Origin: Mediterranea massiliensis
GTDB taxonomy: Bacteria > Bacteroidota > Bacteroidia > Bacteroidales > Bacteroidaceae
NCBI GenBank assembly: GCA_958402075.1
Contig: CATXSD010000081.1
Coordinates: 1-11,478 of the forward strand
Direction: 5' to 3'
Length of the DNA: 11,478 nt
The notes below the pieces were generated by a model. It searched no databases. It saw only the letters and a program-made list of their open reading frames with translations, and was not told where the DNA came from. Shown here one piece after another: positions 6,616-11,478 of the stretch. Position 1 is the stretch's first letter. The number at the start of each line of letters is the position of its first letter. Made by a program: the position numbers and the translations under genes.

Positions 6616-8565
6616 ATGAAAAAAGTTATTATATATGCAGCCTTATTGGCCGGACTGACTTTTACAGGATGTAATGACAGTTTCTTGGAGAAATATCCTG
6701 TAACGGACTTGACGGAGGAAAACGCCTTCAAGTCGTACGACAATTTCAAGTCGTTTATGTGGCCCTGTTATGAAATGTTTGTCAATACCACCATCCGTAC
6801 CTCGACGGCCAGTAATGGTTGGGGAACGAGTGGACAATACGGCGGCGACGTGGATGCCAACTATTTGAACAAACGTAGTCCGAGCGGCTTCAACCAGTTT
6901 GCCTATCAGACGAAGGGAAGCACAGCCTCGGGCAACGGATGGGACTTCAGCAGCTATATCCGCCGTATCAACATCATGCTTTCGCATGTCGAGGAGTCGG
7001 ACATGACTCAGGCAGAGAAGGACCACTGGATTTCCGTCGGATACTTTTTCCACTCGTTCTGGTATATGGAACTGATTGACCGTTTCGGCGATATTCCTTG
7101 GGTGGACAAGGTCTTGACAGAGAGCTCTCCTGAGGTCTACGAAGGACGCCGTCCCCGTAAGGAAGTCGCAGACTTGGTTTTGCAGCGTTTGCAATGGGCT
7201 GAAGAGCATATTGGTGATTTTACGAGCCAGGATGGTGAGAATACCATCAATCAAGATTGTGTGCTGGCCGCCATTTCCCGTTTCACACTTCGCGAAGGTA
7301 CGTGGCGTAAGTATCATGAACTGGGCGATGCCGACACCTATCTGAATGAATGTATCCGTGCTTCCAAGATTCTGATGGACCGTTATCCGACCTTGTATCA
7401 GGGAACGGACGGACAGCCGGGTGCCGGATATGGTGAGATGTGGACGACGGACGACCTGTCTACAGTTCCGGGTATCATTCTGTACAAGTCGTATGTGAAG
7501 GATATCAATCCGGTGCAGGGTGGCTGCTATTTGGAACATACCTCATCGCAGGATGTGGAAATGAACCAGAATACGGTTGATCTCTATCTGATGAAGAACG
7601 GCAAGCCTATTCATAATCCTGAGTCCAACTATCACGGTGACCGTACGATGTATAATACGTTCAGAGACAGAGATCCGCGTATGTACCACACCATCATGCC
7701 TCCCTATAAGGTGATTGCTGCCGGTGCCAACAAACCGGCTCAGAATCCGAATGCATCCTGGGGGTATACAGGTGTTGAAGCCGATCAGGAGTACATCGAC
7801 ATCATGGGTGAGAACTATACATGCAGCAATCCGGGTGTAGGTATGAAGCGCCTGCCGGCACAGAACTGGTCTGCTTCTTTGGTTCCGCAGATTCCGAACA
7901 TCGGTACCAGTGCCTTTGTACAATGCCGTTCGGGCTATTATGTATGGAAGCTGTATTGCGGTTGGGAACAGAACTTCAACAATGGAGCCTTGAATGTGTC
8001 GGACAAACCGATTTTCAAGATTGAAGAAGTGTTGCTCAACTATGCCGAGGCCAAGGCCGAGTTGGGGCAGTTCACTCAGGACGTAGCCGACATTACCGTC
8101 AATAAGTTGAGAGACCGTGCTGGTGTAGCCAGAATGGCTGTAGCCGAAATCGACGACTCGTTTGATCCGGACCGTCCTTATTACTATCCTCAGGGTAACG
8201 CTGCCGGTGTTCGGGTGCCTGCTTTGCTGTGGGAGGTACGTCGGGAACGTATTATTGAGTTGATGGGCGAAGGCTTTGGCTTCTACGATGTACGCCGTTG
8301 GCGCATGGCTCCCTGGTTCCTGAACCGTGCTCCGAAAGGCATTTGGGTGTCGAAGGAATTTGCGCTTTCCAAGGGTATGACTTTGTATAACGAAACAACA
8401 GGACTTTCAGACGGACAGAACGGAACAATGACAGAAGGGTACATGTTCCTGTTCAATGACCCGAAGGCTGAAGGAAAGGGTTGGGACGATAAATATTATC
8501 TGTATCAGGTTCCGACCGATGAATTTGTCTTGAATCCGGATCTGACTCAAAATCCTGGATGGTAA
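6616..8565 (+). CDS. SusD/RagB-family glycan-binding outer-membrane lipoprotein
   Basis: The 649-residue protein has a lipoprotein signal peptide with lipobox LTFTGC and lipidated Cys19, followed by NDSFLE; the acidic residues after the Cys fit a surface-exposed Bacteroidetes lipoprotein. SusD proteins bind the glycan at the cell surface and cap the SusC barrel. Family features are the N-terminal FLEKYPVTDLTEENAF, a helical TPR-like first half, EEVLLNYAEAKAELG at about 470-484, and VRRERIIELMGEGFGFYDV at 541-559. It is longer than many SusD proteins (about 500-600), suggesting extra loops in the binding region. Start: ATG 24 bases after the susC stop, no strong Shine-Dalgarno, signal peptide well formed from it. 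Cotranscription with susC is very likely. Confidence 0.94.
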   Translation: MKKVIIYAALLAGLTFTGCNDSFLEKYPVTDLTEENAFKSYDNFKSFMWPCYEMFVNTTIRTSTASNGWGTSGQYGGDVDANYLNKRSPSGFNQFAYQTKGSTASGNGWDFSSYIRRINIMLSHVEESDMTQAEKDHWISVGYFFHSFWYMELIDRFGDIPWVDKVLTESSPEVYEGRRPRKEVADLVLQRLQWAEEHIGDFTSQDGENTINQDCVLAAISRFTLREGTWRKYHELGDADTYLNECIRASKILMDRYPTLYQGTDGQPGAGYGEMWTTDDLSTVPGIILYKSYVKDINPVQGGCYLEHTSSQDVEMNQNTVDLYLMKNGKPIHNPESNYHGDRTMYNTFRDRDPRMYHTIMPPYKVIAAGANKPAQNPNASWGYTGVEADQEYIDIMGENYTCSNPGVGMKRLPAQNWSASLVPQIPNIGTSAFVQCRSGYYVWKLYCGWEQNFNNGALNVSDKPIFKIEEVLLNYAEAKAELGQFTQDVADITVNKLRDRAGVARMAVAEIDDSFDPDRPYYYPQGNAAGVRVPALLWEVRRERIIELMGEGFGFYDVRRWRMAPWFLNRAPKGIWVSKEFALSKGMTLYNETTGLSDGQNGTMTEGYMFLFNDPKAEGKGWDDKYYLYQVPTDEFVLNPDLTQNPGW

Positions 8566-8582
8566 TATTTGTTAATTAGCGA

Positions 8583-8647
8583 GATGTCGCCACGGGAAGT
8601 ATAGGCTGTGCAAGATTTATGGCTTACCTTCGTGGCGATATCTTTTA
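8583..8647 (+). terminator. Hairpin between susD and the sulfatase gene (attenuator or partial terminator)
   Basis: GATGTCGCCACG (8583-8594) pairs with CGTGGCGATATC (8631-8642) over 12 positions with one G-U pair. A short T-rich stretch, TTTTAT, follows from 8643. The 36-base loop may fold further. The weak T-run suggests incomplete termination or RNA stabilisation, which would lower sulfatase expression relative to susCD. No full TAnnTTTG follows it; TATCTTTT at 8639-8646 is a 7-of-8 near match. Confidence 0.5.
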
Positions 8648-8669
8648 TATGTAGGATGCAGTAAATTTA

Positions 8670-10223
8670 ATGCTTATGAAATTATCCTTTCCCCTTTTGT
8701 GCTCGACGACTTTGCTGGCGGGTGCATGGCCTGCCGTCACGGCAGCTGCCCAGAAACAGGCTGCTTCGGACAAGCCGAACATCATCTTTATTCTGTGCGA
8801 CGATATGGGTTACGGCGACCTGGCCTGCTATGGCCAGAAGTACATCCAGACGCCCAATCTGGACCGTATGGCCGCCGAAGGAATGCTCTTCACGCAGGCC
8901 TATGCCGGCAGTCCGGTCAGTGCGCCTTCGCGTGCCTCGCTCATGACGGGACAGCATTCGGGCCACGGACATGTGCGCGGCAACAAGGAATATTGGACCA
9001 ACGTCCCCCTGATGAAGTATGGCAACAACGATGAATATACCGTTGTGGGACAGGAACCTTATGATTCCGGTCACATCATTCTGCCTGAGATTATGAAGAA
9101 GAATGGCTACACCACCGGCATGTTCGGCAAGTGGGCCGGCGGCTACGAAGGTTCGTGCTCCACGCCCGACAAGCGCGGCATTGACGAGTATTACGGCTTC
9201 ATCTGCCAGTTCCAGGCCCATTTGTACTATCCCAACTTCCTGAACCGTTACAGCAAGTCGAAGGGTGACACCGCTACCGTCCGTATCACAATGGACGAGA
9301 ATATTCAGTATCCGATGTTTGGTGACGATTACAAGAAGCGTTCCCAGTATTCGGCCGACCTGATTCATCAGGAAGCATTGGCGTGGCTCGACAAGCAGGA
9401 CGGCAAACAGCCTTTCTATGGTTTCTTTACCTATACACTGCCCCATGCCGAACTGGCCCAGCCCAATGATTCCATCCTGAAGGGTTACAAGAAGAAATTC
9501 TTTGTAGACAAGACTTGGGGTGGCAGTGAAGGCTCGCGTTATAACGCCGTGGAGCATACGCATGCCGAATTTGCGGCCATGATTACCCGTCTGGACGCTT
9601 ATGTGGGTGAGATTATGGCCAAACTGAAGGAGAAGGGACTGGATGAGAATACGCTGGTCATCTTCAGCAGCGACAACGGCCCCCACGAGGAAGGCGGTGC
9701 CGATCCGGCATTCTTCGGACGCGACGGCAAGCTGCGCGGACTGAAGCGCCAGTGCTACGAAGGTGGCATTCGTATTCCCTTCATCGTCCGTTGGCCGGGA
9801 CACGTGCCTGCCGGTACGGTGAACGATCATCAGTTGGCCTTCTACGACGTAATGCCCACCTTCTGCGAACTGATAGGCGACAAGAAGTTCCCCAAGAAGT
9901 ATCTGAACAAGAAGCTTGAAGGCGACTGCTTCGACGGCATTTCGTTCGCTCCCACGATGTTGGGACAGGACGACCGTCAGGCGAAGCACGACTTCCTGTA
10001 CTGGGAGTTCCATGAAACGGACCAGATTGGCGTGCGTATGGGCGACTGGAAGCTGGTGGTGAAACAGGGCAAACCTCACCTCTATGACTTGACAACCGAT
10101 ATCCACGAAGACCATGACGTGGCTGCCCAGCATCCCGACGTAGTCAAGCAAATGGTGGAAATCATCCATCGCGAGCATCGTCCGAGCGAGCTGTTCAAGG
10201 TGACGCTCCCCGAAGCGGAGTAA
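8670..10223 (+). CDS. Exported S-type sulfatase (arylsulfatase-like, formylglycine-dependent)
   Basis: The 517-residue protein has a signal peptide (about residues 1-27, no lipobox) and should be periplasmic. The sulfatase signature S/C-x-P-S-R-x-x-x-x-T-G appears as SAPSRASLMTG with Ser84 as the residue converted to formylglycine. Metal ligands fit Asp44-Asp45 (LCDDMGYGDL) and Asp335-Asn336 (SSDNGPH, with His339). Lys359 before YEGG is the expected active-site lysine. It hydrolyses a sulfate ester, most likely on a glycan imported by the adjacent SusCD pair. A serine-type site needs a radical-SAM anaerobic sulfatase-maturating enzyme, not encoded here. The position and sugar specificity, and the exact S1 subfamily, cannot be assigned by reading. 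A second ATG at 8676 is equally plausible as the start; AGGA at 8653-8656 mildly favours 8670. The gene is 104 bp after susD and ends at a strong terminator. Confidence 0.93.
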   Translation: MLMKLSFPLLCSTTLLAGAWPAVTAAAQKQAASDKPNIIFILCDDMGYGDLACYGQKYIQTPNLDRMAAEGMLFTQAYAGSPVSAPSRASLMTGQHSGHGHVRGNKEYWTNVPLMKYGNNDEYTVVGQEPYDSGHIILPEIMKKNGYTTGMFGKWAGGYEGSCSTPDKRGIDEYYGFICQFQAHLYYPNFLNRYSKSKGDTATVRITMDENIQYPMFGDDYKKRSQYSADLIHQEALAWLDKQDGKQPFYGFFTYTLPHAELAQPNDSILKGYKKKFFVDKTWGGSEGSRYNAVEHTHAEFAAMITRLDAYVGEIMAKLKEKGLDENTLVIFSSDNGPHEEGGADPAFFGRDGKLRGLKRQCYEGGIRIPFIVRWPGHVPAGTVNDHQLAFYDVMPTFCELIGDKKFPKKYLNKKLEGDCFDGISFAPTMLGQDDRQAKHDFLYWEFHETDQIGVRMGDWKLVVKQGKPHLYDLTTDIHEDHDVAAQHPDVVKQMVEIIHREHRPSELFKVTLPEAE

Positions 10224-10236
10224 GGTCATTGTGTAT

Positions 10237-10287
10237 AAAGAAATCCCCCGACCGTCTGTGTGTACAGGTGGTCGGGGGATTTTCTTA
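10237..10287. terminator. Bidirectional terminator between the convergent sulfatase and second susD genes
   Basis: AAATCCCCCGACC (10241-10253) and GGTCGGGGGATTT (10270-10282) form a perfect 13-bp stem. The 16-base loop contains a further CTGT/ACAG pairing. A T-rich end, TTTTCTT, follows on the plus strand, and ATTTCTTTAT on the minus strand. It sits between stop codons at 10223 (+) and 10303 (-), so it can serve both genes. Confidence 0.88.
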
Positions 10288-10302
10288 TAGTTGGCGGAGA
10301 AG

Positions 10303-11478
10303 TTACTTCAGATTCGGATTCAGGATAGCGTCTTCGTAGGGATAGGGAGAATACATGCGGCTGTCGTCCCAAGTGCCCGTTACACTGACGGCTTCTTTCC
10401 GCATCACGCCGGGTGCTACTTCAATCAGCGGGTTCTCCTTGCGGAACTCGAAATGATCCTTGAAACGATACATGCGGAACATGTCGCGGGCGCGGCTGGC
10501 CAATCCGGCCCAGTAGTATCCGGCCATTTCCCAACCGTGTTCGTTATACCCGGCTTCGGCCAGCTGTTCGGGTGTCATGGAGGTCGAATAGATATTGGAA
10601 GCCTTGCCGTCGGCGCGGTTGCGTACGCGGTTCAGCATCTCCACCGCCTTGGCGGTTACTTTTCCCGAACGTCCTACCGCTTCGGCATACCAGCAATATA
10701 CTTGCGAGAGGCGGATGACCTGGACGGTCTTTTCGCCGTTCGACGAAAGGGGAGTGGGATTGGTGTAGTCGAACTCCATGCCACGTTCCGAGCTTTCGGC
10801 CGTTTTCATGAAGACTGGGGCCACCACTTCGCGCGAAGGCGGATCGGTGTCGTACCACCAGTCGTGCAGTTGTCCGTCGGCCAGCATGATTTTGGGGAAA
10901 TAGGTGGCCTCCTTGCGCGGTCCTTCAGGAAATTCCTTCCAGAACTTGATTTCACCGTTGGTGTCACCCCATCCGCCTTGTTTCATGTCGAGCAGGAAGT
11001 CGGTCAGCGGAATCATTTGTGCCGTACGGTCGCGGTTGTAATAGATGCCGAGCAGTACTTCGGGATTGTTGTCGTTGTAGGCCATCGAATAGACTTGGCT
11101 GTACTGGTCCAGCAGCTTGTAGTAATACGTGCCGTTTTCGGCTCCGTCTATTACCTCTTCCGCTTTTTGGGCGGCCAGGTCGTAGTATTCCGCTCCTTTG
11201 TTGAGCGGCCAGCCGGCCATGCACAGGTAGACGTAGGCCATGGTAGCCTTGACAGCTCCCTGGCTGACGGCGATGTTGATACCGTTGCGGGCGTAGGGCT
11301 CGCTGCTGTACATTACGGGGCAGCCTTCTTCGGCAATCTTCAGATCCGAGAGGATAAGCTCATACACTTCTTCCACCGATTTTAACGGGGCGTTGTAGTC
11401 TATCTCCTCTTCCAGCATGACGGGTACCTGGCCCCAGGTAGTCACCAGGTAGAAGTAGGAGTAGGCCCGCCAGTAATG
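10303..11478 (-). CDS. Second SusD/RagB-family lipoprotein, C-terminal 391 residues; truncated by the window edge
   Basis: The minus-strand frame is open to the right edge, reading HYWRAYSYFYLVTTWGQVP there, the standard SusD segment where a helix leads into the W-G-x-VP motif. A GTG at 11445 is internal to this segment and is not a real start; the signal peptide and about 100-200 N-terminal residues lie outside. VYCWYAEAVGRSG...EMLNRVRNRADG (near residues 266-298 of the visible part) matches the SusD C-terminal helices. Where most relatives, including the first SusD here, have RRER-x-x-EL-x-x-EG-x-x-x-x-D, this one reads ERGWEMAGYYW-like residues (NEHGWEMAGYYWAGL) followed by RARDMFRMYRF. 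It should bind a glycan at the cell surface with a SusC partner expected just outside the window on the same strand. It converges on the sulfatase gene, so it belongs to a separate transcription unit. Confidence 0.9.
   Translation of the reverse strand, partial: HYWRAYSYFYLVTTWGQVPVMLEEEIDYNAPLKSVEEVYELILSDLKIAEEGCPVMYSSEPYARNGINIAVSQGAVKATMAYVYLCMAGWPLNKGAEYYDLAAQKAEEVIDGAENGTYYYKLLDQYSQVYSMAYNDNNPEVLLGIYYNRDRTAQMIPLTDFLLDMKQGGWGDTNGEIKFWKEFPEGPRKEATYFPKIMLADGQLHDWWYDTDPPSREVVAPVFMKTAESSERGMEFDYTNPTPLSSNGEKTVQVIRLSQVYCWYAEAVGRSGKVTAKAVEMLNRVRNRADGKASNIYSTSMTPEQLAEAGYNEHGWEMAGYYWAGLASRARDMFRMYRFKDHFEFRKENPLIEVAPGVMRKEAVSVTGTWDDSRMYSPYPYEDAILNPNLK

Noticed and set aside
8682..10229. A 515-codon open frame on the minus strand opposite the sulfatase gene
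   Set aside because: It mirrors the sulfatase almost base for base, has no recognisable domain, and arises from codon bias of the real gene. The plus-strand product has complete catalytic motifs.
1..11478. Mobile-element genes, tRNA or rRNA, or an integration site
   Set aside because: No transposase, integrase, tRNA-like cloverleaf, rRNA segment or flanking attachment repeat was recognised on either strand.

Overview
The window looks like a chromosome segment from a gut-type Bacteroidales bacterium (Bacteroides, Phocaeicola or a close relative). The reasons are a complete SusC/SusD outer-membrane pair, a Bacteroides-type ATP-dependent PEP carboxykinase, starts without strong Shine-Dalgarno sequences, and several upstream copies of the Bacteroidetes -7 promoter element TAnnTTTG. 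The genus is an inference.

Left part (1-2695), core metabolism. It holds the first 186 codons of pckA on the minus strand, running off the left edge. Upstream of it on the same strand is an exported S41-family serine peptidase of 370 residues. Divergent from that is upp, uracil phosphoribosyltransferase, on the plus strand. The S41 gene and upp share a 109-bp intergenic region with a -7 box for each direction.

Middle (2696-3360), a 665-bp non-coding region. The upp-proximal half carries three consecutive hairpins, a degenerate 22-bp tandem repeat in three copies, and a rho-independent terminator. The susC-proximal half carries a pyrimidine-rich tract, several inverted repeats and a strong-looking Bacteroidetes promoter whose -7 box lies in a perfect 14-bp palindrome.

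Right part (3361-11478), accessory glycan-uptake locus. A susC-like TonB-dependent transporter gene is followed after 24 bp by a susD-like lipoprotein gene. After a 104-bp gap with a strong hairpin comes an exported S-type sulfatase gene. A near-perfect bidirectional terminator separates this plus-strand group from a convergent second susD-like gene, whose 5' end lies beyond the right edge. The likely logic is that the SusD lipoprotein binds a glycan, SusC imports it with TonB energy, and the periplasmic sulfatase removes sulfate esters. The serine-type sulfatase would need an anaerobic sulfatase-maturating enzyme encoded elsewhere. No glycoside hydrolase, polysaccharide lyase, sensor or sigma/anti-sigma gene is visible, so the substrate cannot be named beyond 'probably sulfated'.

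I do not see a convincing undescribed system. Every large ORF belongs to a known family. The points most worth following are the structured 3' region of upp, the palindromic susC promoter and leader hairpin, the inverted repeats at the pckA promoter, and the two tail-to-tail susD genes with the divergent C-terminus of the second.
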